Below, in pieces: positions 17,218 through 25,643 of a DNA stretch of 34,777 bases; positions within the stretch are counted from its first letter, which is position 1; each line of letters starts with the position of its first letter. The notes under the pieces are model-generated. The model ran no database searches and was not told the DNA's origin. It saw only the letters and a list, made by a program, of their open reading frames with translations. Source of the DNA: an uncultured beta proteobacterium (GTDB lineage Bacteria > Pseudomonadota > Gammaproteobacteria > Burkholderiales > Burkholderiaceae); NCBI GenBank assembly GCA_903944255.1, contig CAJARE010000232.1:1-34777 (forward strand), in the 5' to 3' direction. Position numbers and translations under genes: made by a program.

Positions 17218-17877
17218 ATGCCTTTAGATTTACAAGAACAAGAACAAATAGACCAGCTGAGAGATTTTTGGCAAAAGTATCGTAACTTGATTGCTGGTGT
17301 TCTGACAGTAGTTTTATTTGCGTATGCAGCCTATAGTGCTTATCACTGGTGGCTGAATAATCAAGCTACAGAGGCTTCTAAGCTGTATGAAACGATGGTC
17401 TCTGCAATTGCTAAGGGAGATAAAGACCAGACCTTACGCGCCGCCAATGACCTACAAAAAGACTTTGCTCGTACTACTTACGCTGCGATGTCTAGTTTGG
17501 TTGCCGCTCGAGTTGCATCCGATGCTGGTGATAGTGCCAAGGCGATTGAGTATTTACGTTGGGCTGCCAAAAATGCTTCTAATGATGGTTACTTAGCATT
17601 GGCGAAGCTGCGCCTTGTTTCTCAATTAATTGAGCAGGGTGGCGACCAAAATTTTACTGAGGCTGATCAGATCCTGAAGGAAAAACCCATTCAGGGATTT
17701 GAGGCCCTATGGCTTGAGCGGCGTGGCGATTGGTACTTAGTACAAAAGAAAAATGCTGAAGCAAAGGCAAGCTATCAAGAGGCTTGGAAAAAATTAGATC
17801 AAGCAAAAGAGTTACCTGAAGACGCTCGCCGTCTATTGAAGGTTAAGTTAGATGCTGTTGGGGGCCTTGCTCAGTGA
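17218..17877 (+). CDS. YfgM-like tetratricopeptide membrane protein
   Basis: Inner-membrane protein with a short cytoplasmic N-terminus ('LQEQEQIDQLRDFWQKYRN'), one transmembrane helix (about residues 22-45) and a periplasmic alpha-helical TPR-like domain. E. coli YfgM binds the SecYEG translocon and PpiD and helps hand exported proteins to periplasmic chaperones. Length 219 matches. TPR-like helices are seen in 'AKAIEYLRWAAKNA' and 'AEAKASYQEAWKKL'. It sits in the conserved hisS-yfgM-bamB-der order; its TGA overlaps the GTG of bamB by 4 bases. Confidence 0.9.
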   Translation: MPLDLQEQEQIDQLRDFWQKYRNLIAGVLTVVLFAYAAYSAYHWWLNNQATEASKLYETMVSAIAKGDKDQTLRAANDLQKDFARTTYAAMSSLVAARVASDAGDSAKAIEYLRWAAKNASNDGYLALAKLRLVSQLIEQGGDQNFTEADQILKEKPIQGFEALWLERRGDWYLVQKKNAEAKASYQEAWKKLDQAKELPEDARRLLKVKLDAVGGLAQ

Positions 17878-19031
17878 TCAATGCAATGAACCATCAGGTA
17901 AAGCGGCTTGTAACTGCTTTTCTCATAGGCTCGCTTGCATTCACTTTTATTGGGTGCTCTGGTAGTGCGCGTGTCCGTAAGCCAGCAGAACTGACACCAG
18001 TCACTAATCAGTTTGAAATGCTTCCTGTATGGACTACCAATGTTGGCTCGTCAGAAAAATTTAATTTTCATCCCGCAGTTGCAGGAGATGGGGTTTACGC
18101 GGCATCTCATAATGGAACTGTGACTAAAGTTGACTTAGCTACTGGTAAAAAAATGTGGGAGGCTTCTGTGCCTGAGCGCTTAGCTATTGGTCCAGGTACG
18201 GATGGGAGTATTACTGTTGTTGTCGGTATAAAAGGTACGGTTTATGCATTTGATGATTCGGGTAAGTCAATATGGAAAGTCAATATTGCTAGCGAAGTAT
18301 TGAGTGAGCCAGTAGTGTCGGGTGGAGTCGTAGTTGTCCGAGCTTTGGATAATCGTTTCTTGGGATTAGATGCTAAAACAGGTGTTCGCAAGTGGATTTA
18401 TCAAAGACCGCAAGCTGCTTTATCTTTGCGCGTTGGCTATGGCATGTTGCCTCTGAATAATGAGGTGGTAGTGACTGGATTTTCAGGTGGGCGTTTTGGC
18501 ATGATTGCGATTGCTAATGGCGGTTTAATCTGGGAGACCCCCATATCGTTCCCGAAAGGCTTTTCGGAAATTGAACGTCTAAATGATGTTACCTCTAAGC
18601 CAAGCTTAGAGGGGGATACAGTTTGTGCTGTGTCTTACCAAGGTCGCATTGGTTGTGGGCAAGTCAGGACTGGAAATCTCATTTGGTATAAAGATTTTTC
18701 TAGCTACACTGGAACTTCTCAAAGCACCGAATTGGTTTTTTCAGCTAATGAAAAATCCCAGATCTTTGCATTCACTACGAAAGATGGAAGGCCAGTTTGG
18801 GAAAATACTAAGCTCACTTTCCGGGATGTAGGAGAATCTCTTGCCGTCGGTCGAGTGGTACTAATGGGTGATGCCGAGGGTTATGTGCATACATTTACAC
18901 AGGCGAAGGGCGATTATATTTCTCGCTTTCGTCACGATAGCAGTCCAATCTCAGCCGCCCCTATTGCAGTTGGCGGCCTCATCTTGATTCAATCCCAAGG
19001 TGGAAAACTAGCGGCGTACAGTCCAAAATGA
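17874..19031 (+). CDS. bamB: Outer-membrane protein assembly factor BamB
   Basis: Lipoprotein of the BAM complex that inserts beta-barrel proteins into the outer membrane. Signal sequence with Lys10-Arg11 and a hydrophobic core ends at Cys28 ('FIGCSGS'), a slightly unusual lipobox. The rest is an eight-bladed PQQ-type beta-propeller: repeated AxDxxTGxxxW-like strands such as 'VDLATGKKMWEA', 'GLDAKTGVRKWIY' and 'FTTKDGRPVWENT'. Length 385. GTG 17874 overlaps the gene before (GTGA); an ATG at 17886 is an alternative start. The end overlaps der by 4 bases (ATGA). Confidence 0.95.
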   Translation: MINAMNHQVKRLVTAFLIGSLAFTFIGCSGSARVRKPAELTPVTNQFEMLPVWTTNVGSSEKFNFHPAVAGDGVYAASHNGTVTKVDLATGKKMWEASVPERLAIGPGTDGSITVVVGIKGTVYAFDDSGKSIWKVNIASEVLSEPVVSGGVVVVRALDNRFLGLDAKTGVRKWIYQRPQAALSLRVGYGMLPLNNEVVVTGFSGGRFGMIAIANGGLIWETPISFPKGFSEIERLNDVTSKPSLEGDTVCAVSYQGRIGCGQVRTGNLIWYKDFSSYTGTSQSTELVFSANEKSQIFAFTTKDGRPVWENTKLTFRDVGESLAVGRVVLMGDAEGYVHTFTQAKGDYISRFRHDSSPISAAPIAVGGLILIQSQGGKLAAYSPK

Positions 19032-20392
19032 ATCCAGTCATCACTATCGTCGGCCGTCCCAATGTTGGAAAGTCGACTCTTTTTAATCGCCTGACGCGCT
19101 CACGCGATGCGTTGGTGGCTGATTTTTCTGGCCTGACTAGAGATCGTCACTATGGCAAAGGCCGAATTGGTGAGCGCCCATTTATTTGTGTAGATACCGG
19201 CGGTTTTGAGCCAGTTGCTAAGACTGGCATCGTAGCCGAAATGGCTAAGCAAACAAAGCAAGCAGTGGCTGAGTCTGACATTATTATTTTCTTAGTAGAT
19301 GGTCGCTTAGGTATGGCACCCCAAGATCGTGTGATTGCTGACTTCTTGCGTAAAACAGGTCGCCCCGTGATTTTGGCCGTTAACAAAACAGAAGGAATGC
19401 AATCAGGCATTGTTACTGCAGACTTTCATGAGTTAGGTTTGGGCGAACCTTTTCCGATTTCTTCGGCACATGGCGATGGCGTTCGCGGACTGATTGATGA
19501 CGCATTAGACTCCTTGGGGATTGCCGAGCCCGATCAGGAAGATGTCGCAAACGATCCCAATCGTCCGATGAAGATTGCAGTAGTAGGGCGTCCCAATGTT
19601 GGTAAATCGACCCTTATTAATAAATTGATTGGTGAAGAACGCGTCATTGCATTCGATATGCCTGGTACTACACGTGATGCCATTGAAGTGCCCTTTGAAC
19701 GTAATGGCAAACCTTATATCTTGGTAGACACTGCGGGTTTGCGTCGTCGCGGAAAAGTGTTTGAAGCGATTGAAAAATTTTCTGTAGTGAAAACTCTACA
19801 AGCCATTGCTGATTGCAATGTGGTTATTTTGATGCTAGATGCTCAACAAGATATCTCTGAGCAAGATGCTCATATTGCAGGATTTATTGTAGAGGCGGGC
19901 CGCGCTTTAGTAGTGGCAGTGAATAAATGGGACGGTATTGATTCTTATGTAAAGGAACGCGCTCGTCTAGAGATTGCCCAAAAGCTGCGCTTCTTAGATT
20001 TTGCGAATGTACATCCAATTTCAGCCAAAAAAGGCACTGGTCTCAAAGAGTTATTTAAAGATGTTGATGCGGCCTATGCTGCTGCCATGGCAAAACTACC
20101 GACTCCGCGTTTGACTCGCATCTTGCAAGAGGCGATTGAGCATCAGCAGCCTAAACGGGTTGGGATGGGACGCCCTAAATTACGTTATGCCCACCAGGGA
20201 GGCATGAATCCTCCCATTGTGGTGATTCATGGTACTTCGCTCAGCGGCGTAACAGATAGCTATAAACGCTATTTGGAGGGTCGATTTAGGGATGTTTTCA
20301 AGTTGCGAGGCACCCCATTGAGAATTCAGATGAATACAGCAAAGAACCCTTACGTCGATGAGGATAAAGGAAAAAAAGGCAAAAAAAGGTGA
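19028..20392 (+). CDS. der: Ribosome biogenesis GTPase Der (EngA)
   Basis: Essential double GTPase needed for 50S ribosome maturation. Two G domains in a row each carry a P-loop: 'GRPNVGKSTLFNRL' near residue 8 and 'GRPNVGKSTLINKL' near 188, with G3 motifs 'DTGGF' and 'DTAGLRRRG' and G4 motifs 'NKTE' and 'NKWD'. The C-terminal KH-like domain (from about 360) ends in a lysine-rich tail. Length 454 fits. Starts in an ATGA overlap with bamB. A weak AT hairpin (20398-20413) follows the stop but has no T-run, so readthrough to hfq is possible. Confidence 0.98.
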   Translation: MNPVITIVGRPNVGKSTLFNRLTRSRDALVADFSGLTRDRHYGKGRIGERPFICVDTGGFEPVAKTGIVAEMAKQTKQAVAESDIIIFLVDGRLGMAPQDRVIADFLRKTGRPVILAVNKTEGMQSGIVTADFHELGLGEPFPISSAHGDGVRGLIDDALDSLGIAEPDQEDVANDPNRPMKIAVVGRPNVGKSTLINKLIGEERVIAFDMPGTTRDAIEVPFERNGKPYILVDTAGLRRRGKVFEAIEKFSVVKTLQAIADCNVVILMLDAQQDISEQDAHIAGFIVEAGRALVVAVNKWDGIDSYVKERARLEIAQKLRFLDFANVHPISAKKGTGLKELFKDVDAAYAAAMAKLPTPRLTRILQEAIEHQQPKRVGMGRPKLRYAHQGGMNPPIVVIHGTSLSGVTDSYKRYLEGRFRDVFKLRGTPLRIQMNTAKNPYVDEDKGKKGKKR

Positions 20393-20418
20393 TTTTGAGA
20401 TAAGCTTTTATCTAGGGC

Positions 20419-20447
20419 TTGAATTTTCATGAATTCGGGACAATATA
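20419..20447 (+). promoter_or_regulatory. Candidate promoter before hfq
   Basis: TTGAAT at 20419-20424 and AATATA at 20442-20447 with a 17-bp spacer. It would give a leader of about 90 bases for hfq. E. coli hfq also has its own promoters inside the cluster. The gap of 152 bp is the longest in this stretch, which supports an internal promoter. Confidence 0.45.
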
Positions 20448-20544
20448 GAACTCAGCAAGCACCCCAAATGGATCATCATCATTACAGTTGGCAGCATTAA
20501 TAAAAAAGCAAGACTCCCAAACTAAAAAGTCAAAAAGGAGCAGT

Positions 20545-20787
20545 ATGAATAACAACAAAATCCAATTACTTCAGGATCCATTCCTCAATATATTACGCAA
20601 GGAACATGTACCCGTTTCAATCTATTTGGTGAACGGTATTAAATTGCAAGGCAATATTGAATCGTTTGATCAGTACGTGGTGTTGCTACGCAATACCGTT
20701 ACCCAAATGGTTTACAAACATGCTATTTCTACGATTGTTCCTGCTCGTGCGGTTGATTTTCGATTAGAAGAAGGTAACCCTGTATAA
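20545..20787 (+). CDS. hfq: RNA chaperone Hfq
   Basis: Hexameric Sm-like protein that pairs small RNAs with mRNAs and shapes RNA decay and translation. Sm1 and Sm2 are clear: 'PFLNILRKEHVPVSIYLVNG', 'GNIESFDQYVVLLRN' and the hallmark 'YKHAISTIVPAR'. The real start is ATG 20545 with AGGAG 4 bases upstream; an upstream frame from 20488 adds 19 polar residues that do not belong. The protein is 80 residues, with a very short acidic tail compared with the 102 residues of E. coli. The end of the gene overlaps the inferred CTG start of hflX. Confidence 0.98.
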   Translation: MNNNKIQLLQDPFLNILRKEHVPVSIYLVNGIKLQGNIESFDQYVVLLRNTVTQMVYKHAISTIVPARAVDFRLEEGNPV

Positions 20788-22021
20788 CACTGGAGTAGAT
20801 GCGCCGCGTGCCGTCTTAGTTGGAGTCGACACTGGGCGGGAAGATTTTGCGGACAGCATGGCTGAGCTCAGTCTTTTGGCTGATAGTGCTGGCTCTATAC
20901 CCACAGCCTCTGTGATTGCGCGCAAAGGTAAAACTGATCCCGCTTTATTTATTGGATCGGGCAAAGCGAATGAACTCAAGCGCGTAATGGAGGAGCGTGA
21001 TGCCGAGCTCGCCATTTTTAATCACCCCCTATCTCCAACTCAGCAGCGCAACTTAGAGCGTCATATCGGACGTCATGTGATGGATCGTACCGGCTTGATT
21101 TTGGATATTTTTAGTCAAAGAGCTCAGAGTCATATTGGTAAGACTCAGGTTGAACTTGCGCAAGTGCGCTATCGGATGTCACGATTAGTGAGGGCTTGGA
21201 GCCACTTGGAACGTCAGCGAGGAGGTATTGGTGTGCGTGGTGGTCCAGGCGAAACCCAGATGGAGCTTGATCGTCGCATGCTTGCTACTAAAGCCAAGCG
21301 TCTTGAAAACGAGTTGGAAAAATTACAGCGCCAACAAAGAACCCAAAGAAGGGTGCGTAAACGTAAGGATATTTTTTCAGTATCTTTGGTGGGGTATACC
21401 AATGCAGGCAAATCAACCCTTTTTAATGCGCTCACGAAAGCGGGTGCTTATGCTGCTGACCAGCTTTTTGCGACCCTAGATACCACCTCTAGAAAGGTAC
21501 ATCTGGAAGGTATTGGCTCTATCGTTGTTTCTGATACGGTTGGCTTTATACGGGATTTACCACACCAACTAGTCGAGGCTTTTAGGGCTACTTTGGATGA
21601 AACCATTCATGCTGACCTGATTTTGCATGTGATAGACGCCTGTAGCCCTGTTTCTAGGGAGCAAAAAGCCGAAGTAGAGGCTGTTTTGGAGGAAATTGGG
21701 GCTGATGAGATCCCCCGGATTGAGTTGATGAATAAGATCGACTTAATGCCTCAAACCTTTACCCGTGGGGCTGTTTTGGAGCGGGATGCTAATGGCATTC
21801 CTACTCAGATTTTCCTCTCCGCCCAGGCTGGATTAGGGCTGGATTTGCTGAGGTCGGCCCTAGCTGAATGCTCTCAAATGACTGATAGAATTAGGGTCGA
21901 ACACAACCGTGCTAAGACGCAAATGGCCCCGGACGAGTTTTTAGCCCCTTTACCCGAACGACCAGAATCTTCTGAATTTAATCCGATTTCCAACCAAAGC
22001 TATTTTCATAATGATGCGTAA
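20780..22021 (+). CDS. hflX: GTPase HflX (inferred CTG start)
   Basis: Ribosome-binding GTPase that rescues or splits stalled ribosomes, classically after heat shock. Shown by 'PALFIGSGKANELK', the linker signature 'GGIGVRGGPGETQMELDRR', a basic coiled coil, the P-loop 'GYTNAGKSTLFN', G3 'DTVGFIRDLP' and G4 'NKID'. The first ATG in frame is 20858 (387 residues). However, the frame reads on upstream as 'DAPRAVLVGVDTGREDFADS', the conserved first strand of HflX, up to a stop at 20765-20767. The only start-like codon there is CTG 20780, 5 bases after AAGG and overlapping hfq by 8 bases. I therefore place the start there (413 residues). Gene identity is sure; the start is inferred. Confidence 0.93.
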   Translation: MYNTGVDAPRAVLVGVDTGREDFADSMAELSLLADSAGSIPTASVIARKGKTDPALFIGSGKANELKRVMEERDAELAIFNHPLSPTQQRNLERHIGRHVMDRTGLILDIFSQRAQSHIGKTQVELAQVRYRMSRLVRAWSHLERQRGGIGVRGGPGETQMELDRRMLATKAKRLENELEKLQRQQRTQRRVRKRKDIFSVSLVGYTNAGKSTLFNALTKAGAYAADQLFATLDTTSRKVHLEGIGSIVVSDTVGFIRDLPHQLVEAFRATLDETIHADLILHVIDACSPVSREQKAEVEAVLEEIGADEIPRIELMNKIDLMPQTFTRGAVLERDANGIPTQIFLSAQAGLGLDLLRSALAECSQMTDRIRVEHNRAKTQMAPDEFLAPLPERPESSEFNPISNQSYFHNDA

Positions 22022-23525
22022 ATTTTTAAATCTCTTTTCGGTTAACGATCCCGGTTGGGGCAATAGCCACAACACCGGTGGATCCAAGGATGCCAAAGGT
22101 GGGCAGGAGGGCGACCAGACTCCAAAAACAGATCCTGGAAACGGTAATCAACCAGTAGAAACTCAGCCTAACAATCCAACGGCAACTCCACCAGTAAAGC
22201 CGCCAGCTGTAAAACCAGACGGCCCGCCAGATTTGGATGAGCTGTGGCGTGATTTCAATGACAGACTTGCCGGAATTTTCGGCGGTAAGAAAAAACCAGG
22301 ATCTAGCAAGCCAGCCAACAAACCTAAAGTTGGAGATATTCCACCACCATCGGAGCGTGGTGGACAAGGCGGTGGTGGCGGCGGCACCCCCAATTTCAAT
22401 TTCACAAATCCATTTAGCTCTAAGGCAACCGTACTGGTGGCTGCGGGTGGTGTTTTCTTAATTTGGATCTTTAGCGGCTTGTTCATTATTCAAGAGGGCC
22501 AGTCTGGTGTGGTTACGACATTTGGTAAGTACACTTACACTGCAGGCTCTGGTATTAATTGGCGCATGCCTTGGCCTATACAGGCTGAGCAAATTGTCAA
22601 TGTTTCCGCAGTGCGTTCTGTTGAAATTGGCCGCTCAGTTTTGATTATAGCAACCAATCAAAAAGATACTTCCATGCTCACTGAAGACGAAAACATCATT
22701 GATGTGCGTTTTGCAGTTCAGTACCGCCTAAAAGATCCAACAGATTATTTATTTAACAATCGCGATCCCGATACCACTGTAGTGCAAGCTGCAGAAACTG
22801 CTGTCCGTGAAATTGTGGCACGTAGCAAGATGGATACTGTTTTGTACGAAGGTCGTGAAAAGATTGCTATTGATTTGGCTGCCACGATACAAAAAATTCT
22901 GGATAGCTATAAAACAGGCATCTACGTTACAAGCGTGACCGTTCAAAACGTTCAGCCACCAGAGCAAGTACAGGCCTCATTTGATGATGCTGTAAAAGCA
23001 GGGCAAGACCAGGAGCGCTTGAAGAGTGAAGGTCAGGCATATGCTAATGACGTTATACCCCGAGCCAAAGGTACAGCGGATCGACTCATTCAAGAAGCAG
23101 AAGGTTATAAGGCCCGTGTTATGGCGACTGCGGAAGGTGATGCCGCTCGCTTTAAGCAAGTGTATGCTGAGTATGCAAAAGCTCCTGCTGTTACCCGCGA
23201 TCGGATGTACATCGACAGCATGCGCGAAATGTATAACAACGTTACTAAAGTTTTGGTGGATACCAAGAACAACAGCATGCTCTATTTGCCTTTAGATAAG
23301 ATCATCGCGCAAGTCAACTCAGAAAGTTCTCAAGTAGCAACTGGACAATCGCCTGTGAGTACCCCGACTGGCTCGGTTACTGTAGGTGGTGCCACTGGTA
23401 ATCCGGCTGCACCATTCTCGAATAACAGCACTTCCCCGAATTTCAATTCAGGGTCTGCTAATTCTAATAATGCTGCAGATAAACGTGATGGCGGCTTACG
23501 TAGCCGCGATAGAGAGGCTAGATAA
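22011..23525 (+). CDS. hflK: FtsH protease modulator HflK
   Basis: Inner-membrane SPFH-domain protein that forms the HflKC cage around FtsH and limits its proteolysis. The N-terminus carries the HflK_N segment ('PGWGN' and 'DLDELWRDFNDRLAGIFGG'), with an enlarged Gly/Pro/Asn-rich cytoplasmic part, one transmembrane helix (about 138-160), then the SPFH/band-7 domain and a coiled coil ('RLIQEAEGYKARVMATAEGDAARF'). The last 80 residues are Ser/Asn/Gly-rich low complexity. Length 504 is above the E. coli 419 because of the two low-complexity ends. Starts 11 bp inside hflX and shares a base with hflC (TAATG). Confidence 0.97.
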   Translation: MMRKFLNLFSVNDPGWGNSHNTGGSKDAKGGQEGDQTPKTDPGNGNQPVETQPNNPTATPPVKPPAVKPDGPPDLDELWRDFNDRLAGIFGGKKKPGSSKPANKPKVGDIPPPSERGGQGGGGGGTPNFNFTNPFSSKATVLVAAGGVFLIWIFSGLFIIQEGQSGVVTTFGKYTYTAGSGINWRMPWPIQAEQIVNVSAVRSVEIGRSVLIIATNQKDTSMLTEDENIIDVRFAVQYRLKDPTDYLFNNRDPDTTVVQAAETAVREIVARSKMDTVLYEGREKIAIDLAATIQKILDSYKTGIYVTSVTVQNVQPPEQVQASFDDAVKAGQDQERLKSEGQAYANDVIPRAKGTADRLIQEAEGYKARVMATAEGDAARFKQVYAEYAKAPAVTRDRMYIDSMREMYNNVTKVLVDTKNNSMLYLPLDKIIAQVNSESSQVATGQSPVSTPTGSVTVGGATGNPAAPFSNNSTSPNFNSGSANSNNAADKRDGGLRSRDREAR

Positions 23526-24397
23526 TGAATGCAAATCGTCTCTTAGCTGGAGCTGCTGGGCTAGTCGCGCTCATTTTTGTTTTGTCATCGAGTATTTTTG
23601 TTTTAGATCAACGTAACTTTGCTGTGGTTTTTGCTTTTGGGCAAATTGTGCGCGTGATCGAGCAACCCGGACTCCAAATTAAATACCCAGCGCCTTTTGA
23701 AAATGTGCGTTTCTTTGATCGCCGTATTTTGACAATTGATACTCCCGAGGCAGAGCGCTTTATTACCTCTGAGAAGAAAAATCTCTTGGTAGATTCTTTT
23801 GTGAAATGGCGTATCGTTGATCCCCGTAAGTTCTTCGTGAGCTTTAAGGGTGATGAGCGTTTAGCGCAAGACCGTCTGACCCAGTTAGTACGCTCAGCCT
23901 TGAACGAAGAATTTACTAAGCGTACGGTTAGAGAGATCATCTCGGATCAGCGCGAAGAAGTAATGCAGGGTATTCGTAAAAAGGTAGCAATGGATGCGTC
24001 TGAGATTGGCGTAGAAATTGTGGATGTTCGACTCAAGCGCATAGATTTGCTAGCTGAAATTAGCGACTCCGTCTATCGCCGCATGGAGGCAGAACGCAAA
24101 CGGGTAGCCAATGAATTGCGCTCAACTGGAGCTGCAGAGTCAGATAAGATTCGCGCTAATGCTGAGCGTCAACGTGACACGATCTTGGCTGAGGCTTATC
24201 GTGATGCGCAGAAGATTAAAGGCTCAGGCGATGCCAAAGCAACTGCCTTATATGCGGAAGCATTTGGGCGCGACGCTCAGTTTGCGCAGTTCTATCAAAG
24301 TCTTCAAGCTTACCGAAGCTCATTTAAAGATAAGAGGGACGTGATGGTGGTTGAACCGAGCAGCGAGTTCTTCAAGTTCATGAATAAAAAGAATTGA
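23525..24397 (+). CDS. hflC: FtsH protease modulator HflC
   Basis: Partner of HflK; both have a single N-terminal membrane helix and periplasmic SPFH domain. Helix at about residues 5-27 ('LAGAAGLVALIFVLSSSIFV'), then 'VLDQRNFAVVFAFGQIVRVI', the SPFH core 'LLVDSFVKWRIVDPRKFF' and the coiled coil 'RRMEAERKRVANELRSTGAA'. The C-terminal 'MVVEPSSEFFKFMN' is the usual HflC end. Length 290. Translation is coupled to hflK by the one-base overlap. Confidence 0.97.
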   Translation: MNANRLLAGAAGLVALIFVLSSSIFVLDQRNFAVVFAFGQIVRVIEQPGLQIKYPAPFENVRFFDRRILTIDTPEAERFITSEKKNLLVDSFVKWRIVDPRKFFVSFKGDERLAQDRLTQLVRSALNEEFTKRTVREIISDQREEVMQGIRKKVAMDASEIGVEIVDVRLKRIDLLAEISDSVYRRMEAERKRVANELRSTGAAESDKIRANAERQRDTILAEAYRDAQKIKGSGDAKATALYAEAFGRDAQFAQFYQSLQAYRSSFKDKRDVMVVEPSSEFFKFMNKKN

Positions 24398-24415
24398 TAG
24401 CCAGTATTTGAGATC

Positions 24416-25582
24416 ATGAATCGTTGGTTACTTCCTGAAGATATTGCAGATATTTTGCCGGCTGAGGCTCGCAAGGTGGAGACATTGCGCCGTGCCATTC
24501 TGGATTTATATCAATCTTATGGTTATGAGTTAGTTGCTCCTCCTATCCTGGAGTTTTTGGATTCTTTACTTACAGGCACTGGATCAGATCTCAATTTACA
24601 AACCTTTAAATTAGTAGATCAATTGTCAGGTCGCACTTTAGGTTTGCGTGCTGACATTACCCCTCAGGTAGCCCGTATTGATGCCCATCTTTTAAATCGT
24701 GCTGGAGTAACTCGTCTTTGTTATGCGGGTTCGGTTGCGCATGCTCGTACACCGGTGGGAAGTTCTGCACGCGAAGAATTGCAGCTCGGTGCAGAGATCT
24801 ATGGATGTGAAACTTGGGAAGCAGATTTTGAGGCTATTTCATTACTTTTAAAAACACTTGAGCTCGCAGGCGTAAGTAAGGTGTACTTAGATTTGTCACA
24901 TGCTGGTATCTTGATGGGCATCTTGGATGGTCAAAACTTAGATAAAGAGTCTATTGAGTCTCTTTATGATTTATTGCAAAGTAAAGATCGCCCACGCTTA
25001 GGTCAATGGTCTAAATGCTTGCCAGCTAAAACAATAGAAGCTCTTATGGCATTGACAGAGCTCAATGGACCATGTGCACAAGTGATTGCAAATGCGAAAA
25101 AGCTTTTGCCTCAGCATACTGCTATTGATCAAGCACTATCCGATTTAAGCCGTTTAGTAGAGTCTTCAGCTCGCCTGTCTAAAAACTTGGAGCTAAGTAT
25201 TGATTTGTCCGATTTACGTGGCTATCAATATCATAGTGGTGTGATGTTTGCCGCTTATGTTGATAAGTTACCTCAGCCGATTGCGAGAGGTGGCCGCTAT
25301 GACCATGTTGGACAGGCCTTTGGCAGACCGCGCCCGGCAACAGGCTTTTCTTTAGACCTTTTAACGCTTGCCCACTTATCGCCCATCAATGTGCGAAAGC
25401 AAGCAATTGCGGCACCCTGGATTGATGACGCAGCATTAAATGCCGCTATTGCGCAGTTACGTAATAGTGGTGAAGTAGTGATTCAGGTCTCGACTGGTGG
25501 ATTAATCGAGTCAGCTGAGTATGAGTGCGATCGTGAATTAGTAAAGCAGGGTAATGCTTGGGCAGTTGTTCAAAAAAAGTAA
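24416..25582 (+). CDS. hisZ: ATP phosphoribosyltransferase regulatory subunit HisZ
   Basis: Catalytically dead relative of histidyl-tRNA synthetase that pairs with short-form HisG in the first step of histidine synthesis and gives feedback control. It shows the class II synthetase fold ('LPEDIADILPAEARKVETLR', 'LRADITPQVARIDAH', 'RGGRYDHVGQAFGRPRPATGFSLDL') but lacks the HisRS anticodon domain. Length 388 is usual. hisG is not in the window, so this subunit is encoded away from its partner, as in many betaproteobacteria. It lies 18 bp after hflC and 61 bp before purA. Confidence 0.96.
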   Translation: MNRWLLPEDIADILPAEARKVETLRRAILDLYQSYGYELVAPPILEFLDSLLTGTGSDLNLQTFKLVDQLSGRTLGLRADITPQVARIDAHLLNRAGVTRLCYAGSVAHARTPVGSSAREELQLGAEIYGCETWEADFEAISLLLKTLELAGVSKVYLDLSHAGILMGILDGQNLDKESIESLYDLLQSKDRPRLGQWSKCLPAKTIEALMALTELNGPCAQVIANAKKLLPQHTAIDQALSDLSRLVESSARLSKNLELSIDLSDLRGYQYHSGVMFAAYVDKLPQPIARGGRYDHVGQAFGRPRPATGFSLDLLTLAHLSPINVRKQAIAAPWIDDAALNAAIAQLRNSGEVVIQVSTGGLIESAEYECDRELVKQGNAWAVVQKK

Positions 25583-25643
25583 GCGTTCGAGTCTTTACTA
25601 GAAAAATTTAACCTATTTTGTAATTATCTTTTTGGATTTCAAT

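Noticed and set aside
20398..20413. Hairpin after der (AGATAA/TTATCT)
   Set aside because: AT-only 6-bp stem without a following T-run; not a convincing terminator.
20488..20544. Upstream extension of hfq by 19 codons
   Set aside because: The extension is polar and unlike any Hfq; ATG 20545 has AGGAG directly before it and starts the conserved protein.
22026..22486. - strand frames of 113 and 107 codons, one proline-rich
   Set aside because: They mirror the Gly/Pro-rich low-complexity N-terminus of HflK, a composition effect.
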